From positions 5,079,501 to 5,143,500 of the forward strand of contig CP064999.1 in assembly GCA_016700115.1 (NCBI GenBank): 64,000 bases of DNA, written 5' to 3'. Origin of the DNA: Sphingobacteriales bacterium (lineage in GTDB: Bacteria > Bacteroidota > Bacteroidia > Chitinophagales > UBA2359). Both the position numbers and the translations under genes were made by a program. Under the pieces are notes generated by a model. It saw only the letters and a program-made list of their open reading frames with translations. It had not been told where the DNA came from and made no database searches. The first letter of the stretch is position 1, and each line of letters opens with the position of its first letter. Positions 47,501 through 56,763 of the stretch are shown here, one piece after another.

Positions 47501-49469
47501 GGCTTGCAAGGGCATCATCGTCAATAACTGCACCTTCAGCAACAGTAACTCCGCCATTTACGGCAACTGCACCGCCATGACCACCCACGATGCCGAAGAT
47601 CTCGAAATCAACAATGGCTGTAGGTTCGAAAATGTAGTTAAAGGAATTATCCTTCAGGCAACAAATGTTTCACTTGGTAGCGCGGTTATAGGCAACGATT
47701 ATACCGATGCCAATGTTTTCCAAAACTGCCGGTTAGGCATCCAAAACATGCAGACCAGAGAAATGGATGCCCGAAACAATACCTTTACCACCTCAGCCAC
47801 CATTACCCAACACATCACCCTGGCAGGAAAATGCGGATACCAAATCACCAACAACGCCTTTGTCGGAGGAAGCACCGCTGTTGCCGCCTTCTTTACCGGC
47901 AACCTGAGCCCGGGTAACAACATCATTGACTGCAACACCTACCAAGAATGTGGAACCGGCATCTATGCCAACGAAGACAACAGCGGACTCCATTTCTACA
48001 ATAACGACTTCACCACGCTCAACGCCGACGTGCAGCTCGACAACAACGGAACACTGCCGAACCAAGGTACTTGGGACCCTTCATTAGTACAATTCCTCCC
48101 CTATTTTAACTTCTTCACCCTCGACAACCCCACCACCCGAATCACCACTACGGGTACGACCAATCCGTTCTTTTACTACTACCATACCGACCCCAATAAT
48201 TTTACGGCAGAAGCCAACGACCGCCTCTTGCCCCACTGCTTCACCGGTGAAACCCCGCCTTTCACGGGATGTACAGCAACATATAATTACAATGCTATAG
48301 AAACTACCGTACCTGGCTCTTTTATCTATCTCGGCTGCCTCGATCTAAATGGCGATGGAAATCCCGGAATACTGCCCCCAGACGAATGTGAAACTCAAGC
48401 CTGCTATGAAAGCCAAAAACTATTGATTACCGAATTGGAAAACCAGAAAGACGGAGGCAACAAAGAAGAACTGTTGAACGAACTCTACTACAGCCCCGAA
48501 GCATTAGAAACTTACCAAAGATATATGGACGCAGGTCCCTATCTGACAGATGAGGTACTGACCGAAGTTGCCGAACATCCCCTCCTCAGCCCTACACGAA
48601 AAGCCAATATCCTGCTGGCTAATGCACCCCTTAGCAACAATATGATGAATATTGCCTATCAGCACGTAAGTACCACAGTTTACCAAATGCTGTATGCCAT
48701 TAAGCATTACCTTAAAATTTCTGACCGCGACCGGTTAGATATGCGCATCGGCACCGAAGTACAAAAGAAGGAGGGCTTGTTTAACAAACTATTTTCAAAG
48801 TATTTAGCCGACAAGGACACAACAAACCTGTATAGTTTCCTGATGTCCGAAAACACACCTTATACCCTTCGTTGTTTAATCGGTCAGAAATGCAGCAATG
48901 GTAATTATTCAGAAGCCCAAACCTTGTTAAACAGTCTGCCTGCCAATACATCGGACGAACAGGATTACAAAATTGTACAACAAATAAACCTACAGTTTCA
49001 ATCTGCAACTACGGAAGCATTTAGTCTATCCGAATCCCAATACCAAAACCTGCGCAACATTGCCGACGCCCAAAGTTTTCAATCCCCGAGTGCTTGCGCT
49101 TTGTTAAGCTTACTAACTGGAGAGCATTGCGAGTTTCTTGTACCCGATGATTTTGAAAACGGTAAAACCGGTTCTCCGCCCTATCCAAAGGTTTCTCTGG
49201 TAGACCTCAAAACAGCTAACAAACTTTGGGTACAACCGAACCCGATCAAAAGCCAAACCAATATATTTATTCCGGCTTTTTTGTTTGAAGAAAATACCTG
49301 TTTACAAGTCTTTGATATCAATGGTCTGTTGTTACAACAAATAGCTCTTGATAAAGGACAAACAGTCATTATGCTTGATACTGAAAAATGGGCTAATGGT
49401 TTATATATGTTAACTTTGCAGAGTGGAAATGTGCGTTTAGCTCAAACTAAACTAATGGTACAGCATTAG
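44499..49469 (+). CDS. Giant secreted BNR-propeller / beta-helix protein with T9SS type A tail
   Basis: The open frame gives 1656 residues from a weak ATG at 44499 that sits in the G run; the natural start is probably 44422. Residues about 90-780 carry BNR/VPS10-like propeller repeats (WKTTDDGFNW, KSNDRGATWE, KSTDGGYNF, KHSSDGGETWGEF). About 800-1190 resembles a right-handed parallel beta-helix of short repeats. About 1210-1560 is module X (helical, Cys-containing, DGGNKEELLNELYYSPEAL), duplicated downstream. The last ~80 residues are a type A sorting domain (LWVQPNP ... LQVFDINGLLLQQI ... NGLYMLTLQSG). No catalytic residues are recognised. Base composition changes from AT-rich to GC-richer near 46.6 kb inside the gene. 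Likely an adhesin or surface protein, by architecture only. Confidence 0.82.
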   Translation: MGGGNVYIKAQESTFDEMDDEAYNLLYMMSVSDTSFMAICNMADNYLQSHPNANRFAKHYARWNMFWSNRVGPNGSIFDARNAMANWTENEPVCNEQGNWHTLSSKLCPDIQARGIVISVYSPPSTPSTIYAGSNTAGLWKTTDDGFNWVCITDQIRMPGLGINSILLLEESEDCTEELLIASGLTSQVANHYGIGVLKSCDGGATWEESNPWSASWGEVSVKLMQDPTDPNTVWCLGTESLWKSNDRGATWEAIENLPAVSVNGLHFSDMEFLSGNPDIIFLSTRGGDAQLYRIDSIDPVTHTATWVNLTPNPSNPKQQILLETSGNNIFTMYRTTYNGTNYVNTISRSNDLGNSWTDNDPVGIQNEGINHALVTFKVNPIDENVMYFGKVDLYKSTDGGYNFIQKTVTNSNVQGTGPNSFHCDIRALQIQSASIGGNSDVLLIGNDGGVSRNSFGGAPNQYLNLNRESSTAGSSLNITQYYDIANSSLRPGVVAGGTQDNSFFKYENGQLVCYVKGGCDDPVATTALKGDGGQTIISWANPDIVLTRTNGLLYLSTDGGNQFLESIAPVSGVESFFDPKMVQDPKNSNIVYYAKGHWFHKIDLSLNPLDEVLSVLFTGVGGVSALAVAPSDPKTVFIAFKDFAVANRFFKSENGVDFIDVASFSPDIGGITGNFVITDIAIHPQNPEKIWISLSNFNQGARVKHSSDGGETWGEFGSGLPGVPVNKLVYHVGSNDVIYAATDVGVYRYNPDTEIWECYNNGLPVCVVKGIEIDYCKQLLHIGTFGRGIWESPLAPLTNTWQITQNTTWEANIVTNSSTDIEIMPGAKLTLRGKLNLAENKRVIVQRGAKLVMEGDGNPGSDNGLLTNGCGDRHLGIEVWGNPAVHHESLFPTGANPADLSATDYDEDVTLNAEDPGMVILKNNARIEYSRSAAITTQRRGGDFPEYYGGIVYTENSNFHNNRKAVEMMQYKPFNFSHFRDCTITADSNHSIPFEGITIWACKGIIVNNCTFSNSNSAIYGNCTAMTTHDAEDLEINNGCRFENVVKGIILQATNVSLGSAVIGNDYTDANVFQNCRLGIQNMQTREMDARNNTFTTSATITQHITLAGKCGYQITNNAFVGGSTAVAAFFTGNLSPGNNIIDCNTYQECGTGIYANEDNSGLHFYNNDFTTLNADVQLDNNGTLPNQGTWDPSLVQFLPYFNFFTLDNPTTRITTTGTTNPFFYYYHTDPNNFTAEANDRLLPHCFTGETPPFTGCTATYNYNAIETTVPGSFIYLGCLDLNGDGNPGILPPDECETQACYESQKLLITELENQKDGGNKEELLNELYYSPEALETYQRYMDAGPYLTDEVLTEVAEHPLLSPTRKANILLANAPLSNNMMNIAYQHVSTTVYQMLYAIKHYLKISDRDRLDMRIGTEVQKKEGLFNKLFSKYLADKDTTNLYSFLMSENTPYTLRCLIGQKCSNGNYSEAQTLLNSLPANTSDEQDYKIVQQINLQFQSATTEAFSLSESQYQNLRNIADAQSFQSPSACALLSLLTGEHCEFLVPDDFENGKTGSPPYPKVSLVDLKTANKLWVQPNPIKSQTNIFIPAFLFEENTCLQVFDINGLLLQQIALDKGQTVIMLDTEKWANGLYMLTLQSGNVRLAQTKLMVQH
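44501..44509 (+). repeat. G9 homopolymer between signal peptide and mature protein
   Basis: Nine consecutive G, by far the longest G run in the window. It separates the frame of the signal peptide (44422) from that of the 1656-residue protein body. Confidence 0.9.
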
Positions 49470-50235
49470 TATTTTTATCAATTTACAATAGACGTAATTA
49501 AATTACACTTATCGTAAAAACTTTTTAAAAAATGCCTGTATGAAAAACAAATGCGCTGTACTTAATAATATTTCTTAATCTCTTCAGTTTGAAAGCACAA
49601 GAGTATTATATAAAGACCGTTTCTGTTGAAAATACTGTTTCAGATAATGGTTTGGATATAATTGCAGACGAAGAAGGGTATGTTGTTTTATGTGGTTCAG
49701 TTGGAGGTACCGGTTTTTTTAAAGTTGATTTTGACGGAGTAGAAATATGGCAAAACTATTTTAATTTCCCGCCATACGAACCCGGTGTCACCGGACTTCT
49801 TCAACTGCCTAATGAAAACTACTTATTAAGCGGAGCAGTAGTTCAAAGCGGTATGCTTTATCAAGATCTTTTTACTTTTGTAAACAAAAATGGTGAAATA
49901 TACAGGCATGTTTTACATGGCGATACTATGGATAACAGGGCACCATATAGTATTAGTCGCGACAACCAAATTGTTTCTTATACAAGCATTACGCCACCCG
50001 GCATTGGGTTAGAGCAATACAATTATACATTGTTGTTAACTATGGATACCATTGGAACAGTACATCGAAGGGATACCATAATAAATATAGAAGGATTTCC
50101 GAGATGTGGCTCGGTAGACCTCCTCCTCCTTCCCACGCAAGAGTACATATTAGGCATAGGTGCGCAAAACGAACCCGACAAAATCTACGGCTACCTCCGA
50201 AAAACAGATACAATTGGTAACACCATCTGGGAGCA
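48126..50235 (+). repeat. Direct repeat R1, copy 1 (module X end plus start of Y gene)
   Basis: Covers module X of the giant gene, its stop, the 70-bp spacer and the first ~640 bp of gene Y_A. It matches 53662-55775; from about 48456 on, and especially across the spacer and Y start, identity is near complete. Confidence 0.85.
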
Positions 50236-51067
50236 GGCTATAAATAATGTTGGTTTAGCACTTCCACCTATTCACTTGGCACTGCTACAAAATGGTCATT
50301 TTGTAGCAAGTTGGGTAGATCTCTTAGGGGGTGCAACAGAGAACAGAGGCAGTTACTTTGTAAGAAGCTATGATACAGATGGCAATATAGACTGGCAATA
50401 CACTTTTGTAAGTAATGATTACGGTCGCAATATCCAAGATCTATATGTATGCGCCAATGGCGATATCATAGGCTGCGGCTATACCGGCAATTTTGAGATT
50501 ACCGGCAATCCGACCTGCTGGATATTCCGCCTAAGTCCGCAAGGAGAGTTGATTTGGATGCGCGAGTATATCTATTGGGAGTCGCTGGCGCAGTTTATGC
50601 TGCTGTACGCCGTTACCGAAGACCCCTATGGCGACATCATAGCCACGGGCTATGCCAACCGCCCCGACCCCGAAACCGGTTTTTGGAAAGGTCAGGCGGT
50701 CTTGCTGAAAGTAAACGCCATGGGTTGTTTTGGCGAGGGCGGCTGTACCGATACCACGATAGTACACTCGGTAGTTACGGGCATGGAAACTCCTAATAAC
50801 GGTAGTGTTGCTGCTTCACCCCCGCCCGTTAAGGTAGCCTGGTTGGGCTATGGCGAAATGGCAGTATTTTACAACCTGCCCGCCGCGCCTGCGGCGCAGT
50901 TACATTTATACGACATACAGGGCAGGCATATCGCCACCCAAACCCTTCCGCCCTACGACATCTTTACCCCCCTCCAAACTCCGCCCCTCCCGCCCGGCGT
51001 GTATCTCTACGCCGCAGAGCAAGGCGGTATGATAGTGGCGAGGGGGAAGGCGGCGGTGGTGCGGTAG
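49589..51067 (+). CDS. Y_A: propeller-like secreted protein, signal peptide frameshifted
   Basis: The 492-codon frame opens at TTG 49589 (Leu-Lys-Ala-Gln...), exactly at the signal cleavage region. The matching copy at 55082 shows a full signal peptide starting at an ATG; here the equivalent ATG is at 49540, but its A8 run reads AAAAACAAA, one base longer, so the signal peptide stops at 49576. The body has propeller-like beta repeats with DNG/GYVV motifs, the block LLLPTQEYILGIGAQNEP shared by all Y genes, a variable part, and a C-terminal block (DPYGDI ... ANRPDPETGFWKGQAVLLKVNAMG split) plus a sorting-like end (LHLYDIQGRHIATQ ... GVYLYAAEQGG). As it stands the protein would not be exported. 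Confidence 0.72.
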   Translation: MKAQEYYIKTVSVENTVSDNGLDIIADEEGYVVLCGSVGGTGFFKVDFDGVEIWQNYFNFPPYEPGVTGLLQLPNENYLLSGAVVQSGMLYQDLFTFVNKNGEIYRHVLHGDTMDNRAPYSISRDNQIVSYTSITPPGIGLEQYNYTLLLTMDTIGTVHRRDTIINIEGFPRCGSVDLLLLPTQEYILGIGAQNEPDKIYGYLRKTDTIGNTIWEQAINNVGLALPPIHLALLQNGHFVASWVDLLGGATENRGSYFVRSYDTDGNIDWQYTFVSNDYGRNIQDLYVCANGDIIGCGYTGNFEITGNPTCWIFRLSPQGELIWMREYIYWESLAQFMLLYAVTEDPYGDIIATGYANRPDPETGFWKGQAVLLKVNAMGCFGEGGCTDTTIVHSVVTGMETPNNGSVAASPPPVKVAWLGYGEMAVFYNLPAAPAAQLHLYDIQGRHIATQTLPPYDIFTPLQTPPLPPGVYLYAAEQGGMIVARGKAAVVR

Positions 51068-51080
51068 GGTGGGCTTATAA

Positions 51081-51111
51081 ACGCTGTTTGCGTTGGAAAC
51101 GCAGACTGCGT
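51081..51111. repeat. Hairpin after Y_A
   Basis: ACGCTGTTTGCGTT and AAACGCAGACTGCGT form an imperfect stem around GG, 13 bp after the Y_A stop. No T tract follows. An identical element follows Y_G at 59056-59086. Confidence 0.7.
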
Positions 51112-51271
51112 AACCGTACCAAAACACCCTAACTTTTCAATGGGTTTCAAAGTCCCCTTCAGGGGATTTAGGGGTAACAGGGGATTTAGGGGTGACTGGC
51201 AAGCACTTATGTCCAAACAGATTTTACAAACCGTATCATTTTTTCTATCTTCACACAAAAAACATAAAGCA

Positions 51272-51919
51272 ATGATACTATTTGTCCTTTACAACTTCCT
51301 GCTATCCGAAAACACCCCCTTTGCCCTTCGCAGTTTAATCGGTCAGAAAGCCCGCCATGGCAATTATGCCGATGCCCAAACCCTTTTAAACAGTTTGCCT
51401 GCCGAAACACAAGATGAGCAAGACTACAAAACCGTACAGCAAATCAACCTGCTACGCCTGTCGGCAATCAATGGCTTTGAATTAAGCGAAGCGCAATATG
51501 AAACCCTGCACTGCATAGCCGATGCCTACGGCACCCAGGCCCCTGCCGCCCAAGCCCTGCTCAACCTGCTGACGGGCGAGCAGTTTGAGTGGTGGATGCC
51601 CACCGGTAGCGAAAAAACTACTCCGATATCCTACCCGAAAGTAACCATTAAAGACCTTAAAACTACAAACCGGCTGTGGGTGCAGCCCAATCCCGCCAGC
51701 CAATATATAAACATCGGCATACCGCCTTTCCTTACCGAATCTCAAACCACCCTCTACCTGTTTAACACACAAGGTAAAATTGTTCAGCAATTAGTTATTT
51801 CCCACGGTGAATACACTGTGGGCTTGTCCACCCACCACCTTCCAAACGGTGTATATTTCCTGAGCCTAATCGCTGATGGAATCCGTATAGAATATACCAA
51901 ATTTGTTATCCAACACTAA
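51272..51919 (+). CDS. x': N-terminally truncated module-X protein with T9SS type A tail
   Basis: A 215-residue frame from the ATG at 51272; the frame continues upstream to 51140 without homology. It aligns with the C-terminal ~240 residues of the giant protein: FLLSENTPFALRSLIGQKA, then an LLNLLTGEQFEW block and a sorting domain (LWVQPNPAS ... TTLYLFNTQGKIVQQL ... NGVYFLSLIADG). There is no signal peptide, so it could not reach the T9SS as it stands. TATCTTCA at 51246-51253, also found before the other x' copies, may be a degenerate promoter box. Most likely a truncated cassette rather than a free-standing functional protein. Confidence 0.6.
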   Translation: MILFVLYNFLLSENTPFALRSLIGQKARHGNYADAQTLLNSLPAETQDEQDYKTVQQINLLRLSAINGFELSEAQYETLHCIADAYGTQAPAAQALLNLLTGEQFEWWMPTGSEKTTPISYPKVTIKDLKTTNRLWVQPNPASQYINIGIPPFLTESQTTLYLFNTQGKIVQQLVISHGEYTVGLSTHHLPNGVYFLSLIADGIRIEYTKFVIQH

Positions 51920-52007
51920 CATCTCCACTGAGCCTCCCATGTCAGCCTGCTATATGAAGGTTGCCGTGGGAGGTATTATTATATTAACTGAGCAAATACC
52001 CCTCAAT

Positions 52008-53545
52008 ATGAAAGTAGTAAACCTCGGACGTATATTATTTATATTGTTTTGGTCTTTCACGCCTTTGCCGGCACAGGAGTACTACATCAAAACTATCGGC
52101 ATCCCGGAACCAGTTCCGATAACGGGTCCCGAATTATTTCGGAGGCAGACGGATATGTGGTAGCGTGTGGTTCTATTTTTGGCGGAGGTTCAAATTCGGG
52201 TATAGGAGTGTTTAAATCAACTATTTCAGGCGAGAAAGTTTGGGATAGTCAGATAAGCAATTTCCCGTACGACATACATGGTTGGGGATTGCTTCCAATA
52301 CCAAATGCGTATATAGTTTCAAGTTATGATTATCTGCCGGGTTCTAATTGGCAAGATGCTTTCAGAAAGCTAAATGAAAACGGAACTGTTTCGAACACCC
52401 TTTATCATGGCGATACTTTACGCAATGGAGCAGCTTCTATGATATATGAACAAGGCAAAATTGTAGCGGCGACAAGTTACGGTATTGTAAACCAGTACAC
52501 ACACAGCGTTTTGTTAAAATTAGACACAAGTTTACAAATCACAGCTTCTTATGAACTTGAAAATGTCGGCGACTTTAATTTTAGTATGCCTGCCGACCTC
52601 CTCCTCCTCCCCACACAAGAGTATATATTAGGTATAGGCGCGCAAAACGAACCGAACAAAATCTACGGCTACCTCCGAAAAACCGATACTATTGGTAACA
52701 CTATTTGGGAGCAAAAACTAAGTGAAGCAACTCCACCTATTCCGCTTTTGCACTTAGTTTCAATGCAAAATGGAAACTTTGCAGTTTCTTGGATGGAATT
52801 ACTTGGAGGTGATACAGGTATTAAAGCATCTTATTTTGTTCGCAGCTACAATACATTGGGAGAGATACAATGGCAATATACTTTTGAAGCCATTGGCTAC
52901 GGTCGCAACATTCAAGACCTGCATGTATGCGCCAACGGCGACATAATAGGCTGCGGCTATACCGGCAATTTTGACATAACGGGCAACCCCACAAGTTGGA
53001 TATTCCGTTTAAGTCCGCAGGGTGAGTTGATTTGGATGCGGGAGTATGTTTATTGGGAGTCGCTGGCGCAGTTTATGCTGCTGTACGCCGTTACCGAAGA
53101 CCCCTACGGCGATATAGTGGCCACGGGCTACGCCAACCGCCCCGATCCCGAAACCGGTTTTTGGAAAGGTCAGGCGGTCTTGCTGAAAGTAAACGCCATG
53201 GGTTGTTTTGGCGAGGGCGGCTGTACCGATACCGCCATTGTCCACTCGGTAGTTACGGGCATGGAAACTCCTAATAACGGTAGTGTTGCTGCTTCGCCCC
53301 CGCCCGTTAAGGTAGCATGGTTGGGCTATGGAGAGTTGGCGGTATTTTACAACCTGCCCGCCTACCCTGCGGCGCAGTTACATTTATACGACATACAAGG
53401 CAGGCATATCGCCACCCAAACCCTTCCGCCCTACGACATCTTTACCCCTCTCCAAACTCCACCCCTCCCGCCCGGCATCTATCTCTACGCCGCCGAGCAA
53501 GGGGGTATGATAGTGGCGAGGGGGAAGGTGGCGGTGATGCGGTAG
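52008..53545 (+). CDS. Y_B: propeller-like secreted protein with frameshift after the signal peptide
   Basis: ATG 52008 starts a good signal peptide (MKVVNLGRILFILFWSFTPL, cleavage after PAQ). At about 52103 the sequence reads ATCCCGG where the copy at 60077 has ATCTCCGG; the lost T shifts the frame and the first frame ends at 52161. The remaining ~480 codons, to 53545, stay open in the other frame. Body organisation is as in Y_A: a variable N-terminal part, LLLPTQEYILGIGAQNEP, a second variable part (TPPIPLLHLVSMQNGNF) and the near-identical C-terminal block and tail. Either inactivated or a sequencing error. Confidence 0.68.
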
Positions 53546-53554
53546 TTTGTTTAA

Positions 53555-53587
53555 AAACCTCATAGTTTTGGCAAAACTATGAGGTTT
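53555..53587. repeat. Perfect palindromic hairpin after Y_B
   Basis: AAACCTCATAGTTTT and AAAACTATGAGGTTT, 15 bp each, around GGC. It has the same core as the elements at 61579-61611 and 56635-56667, but a different stem base pair. It may act as terminator of Y_B, though no U tract follows. Confidence 0.85.
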
Positions 53588-53615
53588 GACATATACCGGC
53601 AATTATCAAAACAAC

Positions 53616-53623
53616 TATATTTG
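53616..53623 (+). promoter_or_regulatory. TAnnTTTG box before the X gene
   Basis: TATATTTG, in a 20-bp context shared with 61640-61647; in both the presumed start codon is 23 bases downstream. Confidence 0.55.
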
Positions 53624-53646
53624 TCCAAACTAAATTGCAGAAAATT

Positions 53647-55011
53647 GTGGATTCTCAAGGCAACCCCACCACCCGCATTACCACCACCGGAACCACCTCC
53701 CCTTTCTTTTACTACTACCATACCGACCCAAACATCTTTACGTCCGATGCCAACAACCGCCTCGTGCCACACTGCTTCGCTGGCGAAACACCCCCCTTCC
53801 CAGGATGCGCTATCGCGTATAATTATAGTGCGATTAATATTACCGACTTACCAACAGGTTATACTTACAACGGTTGTTTAGATTTAAACGGCGATGGCTT
53901 TCCAGGTATCTTGCCCCCCGATGAAGAATGCAAAACCCGCGCTTGCTTAGATAGCCTCAAACTCCGCATTGCTGTTTTGGAAACCCAAAAAGACGGGGGC
54001 AACAAAGAAGAACTGTTGAACGAACTCTACTACAGCCCCGAAGCATTAGAAACCTACCAAAGATATATGGATGCGGGGCCTTATCTGACAGATGAGGTAC
54101 TGGCCGAAGTGGCCGAACATCCCCTTCTCAGTCCTACCCGAAAAGCCAATATCCTGCTGGCTAATGCCCCCCTTAGCAACGATATGATGAATATTGCTTA
54201 TCAACATGTAAGTACCACAGTTTACCAAATGCTGTATGCCATTAAGCATTACCTTAAAATTTCTGACCGAGACCGGTTGGATATGCGCATCGGCACCGAA
54301 GTACAAAAGAAGGAGACCTTGTTTAACAAACTATTTTCAAAGTATTTAAACGACAAGGACACGACTAACCTGTATAGCTTCCTGCTGTCCGAAAACACAC
54401 CTTATACTCTTCGTTGTTTAATCGGTCAGAAATGCGGCAATGGTAATTATTCAGAAGCACAAACCTTGTTAAACAGTTTGCCTGCCAATACATCGGACGA
54501 ACAGGATTACAAAATCGTACAACAAATAAACCTACAGTTTCAATCTGCAACTACGGAAGCATTTAGTCTATCTGAATCCCAATACCAAAACCTGCGCAAC
54601 ATAGCCGATGCCCAAGGTTTCCAGTCCCCGAGTGCTTGTTCTTTGCTAAGCTTACTAACTGGAGAGTATTGCGAGTTTCTTGTACCCGATGATTTTGAAA
54701 GCGGTAAAGTTGGTACTTCTCCCTATCCAAAAGTTACTCTGTCCGACCTCAAAACAGCTAACAAACTTTGGGTTCAACCGAACCCGATCAAAATTCAAAC
54801 AAATGTATTTATTCCGGCTTTTTTGTTTGAAGAAAATACCTGTTTACAAGTCTTTGATATCAATGGTCTGTTGTTACAACAAATAGCTCTTGATAAAGGA
54901 CAAACAGTTATTATGCTTGATACTGAAAAATGGGCTAATGGTTTATATATGTTAACTTTGCAGAGTGGAAATGTGCGTTTAGCTCAAACTAAACTAATGG
55001 TACAGCATTAG
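53647..55011 (+). CDS. X: module-X protein, copy of the giant protein's C-terminus
   Basis: A 454-residue frame from GTG 53647, chosen because it aligns with the ATG of the related gene at 61671 and keeps the same distance to the promoter box; the frame opens at TTG 53635. It begins inside what is the beta-helix end of the giant protein (NPTTRITTTGTTSPFFYYY) and then follows module X and the type A tail (LWVQPNPIK ... KLMVQH) almost residue for residue. No signal peptide. This is an N-terminally truncated paralogue, probably a donor cassette or decaying copy. Confidence 0.7.
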   Translation: MDSQGNPTTRITTTGTTSPFFYYYHTDPNIFTSDANNRLVPHCFAGETPPFPGCAIAYNYSAINITDLPTGYTYNGCLDLNGDGFPGILPPDEECKTRACLDSLKLRIAVLETQKDGGNKEELLNELYYSPEALETYQRYMDAGPYLTDEVLAEVAEHPLLSPTRKANILLANAPLSNDMMNIAYQHVSTTVYQMLYAIKHYLKISDRDRLDMRIGTEVQKKETLFNKLFSKYLNDKDTTNLYSFLLSENTPYTLRCLIGQKCGNGNYSEAQTLLNSLPANTSDEQDYKIVQQINLQFQSATTEAFSLSESQYQNLRNIADAQGFQSPSACSLLSLLTGEYCEFLVPDDFESGKVGTSPYPKVTLSDLKTANKLWVQPNPIKIQTNVFIPAFLFEENTCLQVFDINGLLLQQIALDKGQTVIMLDTEKWANGLYMLTLQSGNVRLAQTKLMVQH

Positions 55012-55775
55012 TATTTTTATCAATTTACAATAGACGTAATTAAATTACACTTATCGTAAAAACTTTTTAAAAAATGCCTGTATGAAAAAAAATGCGCTGT
55101 ACTTAATAATATTTCTTAATCTCTTCAGTTTGAAAGCACAAGAGTATTATATAAAGACCGTTTCTGTTGAAAATACTGTTTCAGATAATGGTTTGGATAT
55201 AATTGCAGACGAAGAAGGGTATGTTGTTTTATGTGGTTCAGTTGGAGGTACCGGTTTTTTTAAAGTTGATTTTGACGGAGTAGAAATATGGCAAAACTAT
55301 TTTAATTTCCCGCCATACGAACCCGGTGTCTCGGACTTCTTCAACTGCCTAATGAAAACTACTTATTAAGCGGAGCAGTAGTTCAAAGCGGTATGCTTTA
55401 TCAAGATCTTTTTACTTTTGTAAACAAAAATGGTGAAATATACAGGCATGTTTTACATGGCGATACTATGGATAACAGGGCACCATATAGTATTAGTCGC
55501 GACAACCAAATTGTTTCTTATACAAGCATTACGCCACCCGGCATTGGGTTAGAGCAATACAATTATACATTGTTGTTAACTATGGATACCATTGGAACAG
55601 TACATCGAAGGGATACCATAATAAATATAGAAGGATTTCCGAGATGTGGCTCGGCAGACCTCCTCCTCCTCCCCACGCAGGAGTACATATTAGGTATAGG
55701 CGCGCAAAACGAGCCCAACAAAATCTACGGCTACCTCCGAAAAACAGATACAATTGGTAACACTATTTGGGAGCA
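53662..55775 (+). repeat. Direct repeat R1, copy 2
   Basis: Second copy of 48126-50235, covering the X gene, its spacer and the start of Y_E. Confidence 0.85.
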
Positions 55776-56610
55776 AAAAATAAATGATTATAAAAGCATC
55801 ACCGCCCCACTTCATTTAGCTGCGCTTCAAAATGGCAACTTTGTAGTTTCATGGGGACAAGAAGAGAGTGTTAATCAAGAGTATGGAACTTTTGTACGTT
55901 GTTACAATGCTGCAGGTGACAGTATTTGGCAATATACTTTTTCTATTACCTTGGCAGGCTACGGTCGCAACATTCAAGACTTGCATGTATGCGCCAACGG
56001 CGATATAATAGGCTGCGGCTATACGGGCAATTTTGATATTACCGGCAATCCCACCTGCTGGATATTCCGACTAAGTCCGCAAGGAGAGTTGATTTGGATG
56101 CGGGAGTATGTTTATTGGGAGTCACTGGCTCAGTTTATGCTGCTATACGCCGTTACCGAAGACCCCTACGGCGACATAGTGGCCACGGGCTATGCCAACC
56201 GCCCCGACCCCGAAACGGGTTTTTGGAAAGGTCAGGCGGTCTTGCTGAAAGTAAATGCCATGGGTTGTTTTGGCGAGGGCGGCTGTACCGATACCGCCAT
56301 TGTCCACTCGGTAGTAACGGGCATGGATACCCCGCCGCCACAGGCAGGTAGCGACGTTGCGGTTTCTCCCGTAAAAGTAACATGGTTGGGCTATGGCGAA
56401 ATGGCAGTATTTTACAACCTGCCCGCCGCGCCTGCGGCGCAGTTACATTTATACGACATACAGGGCAGGCATATCGCCACCCAAACCCTTCCGCCTTACG
56501 ACATCTTTACCCCCCTCCAAACTCCGCCCCTCCCGCCGGGCATCTATCTCTACGCCGCCGAGCAAGGCGGTCTGGTTGTGGCGAGAGGGAAAGTGGCGGT
56601 GTTGCGGTAG
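55082..56610 (+). pseudogene. Y_E: propeller-like protein interrupted by a frameshift
   Basis: ATG 55082 gives a complete signal peptide (MKKNALYLIIFLNLFSL, cleavage after KAQ). At about 55329 the sequence reads GTGTCTCGG where Y_A has GTGTCACCGG: one base is lost, and the frame stops at 55369. The other frame is open from before 55393 to 56610. The N-terminal part is nearly identical to Y_A, the middle (KINDYKSITAPLHLAALQNG) is unique, and the C-terminal block is shared. Just after it sits a palindrome. Confidence 0.7.
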
Positions 56611-56634
56611 GGTTCATTTAATGTTCGGAAGGGC

Positions 56635-56667
56635 AATCCTTATAGGTTTGCCAATCCTATAAGGATT
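56635..56667. repeat. Palindromic hairpin after Y_E
   Basis: AATCCTTATAGG and CCTATAAGGATT, 12 bp perfect, loop TTTGCCAAT; the loop flanks can extend the stem with one mismatch, giving the TTTGCCAA core of the family. Confidence 0.8.
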
Positions 56668-56763
56668 TATCCCTGCCTTTGACTGCTACCCCGCAGACAT
56701 CCGCCTCCTAACTTTTGTTCAAACAGTATTATTTTTCTATCTTCACACAAAAAATATAATGCT

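Larger units (their letters stand above)
51066..52712 (+). repeat. Direct repeat R2, copy 1
   Basis: Matches 59040-60688. It spans the hairpin after Y_A, the short x' gene, a second hairpin (CCTCCCA 51933-51939 with TGGGAGG 51967-51973) and the 5' half of Y_B. The copies differ mainly by single-base indels. Confidence 0.85.

Noticed and set aside
44499..49469. Sialidase function for the BNR-repeat protein
   Set aside because: The Asp-box-like repeats are present, but I see no Arg triad or catalytic Tyr/Glu arrangement of sialidases; VPS10-like propellers share the repeats.
49540..51067. Y_A as a cytoplasmic protein starting at TTG 49589
   Set aside because: The TTG falls on the end of the signal peptide seen in its sister copy, so the frame most likely reflects a frameshift, not a true start.
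53555..53587. Palindromes as integron attC sites or IS inverted repeats
   Set aside because: No integrase or transposase gene is in the window, no flanking target duplication was found, and the attC core sequences are missing.
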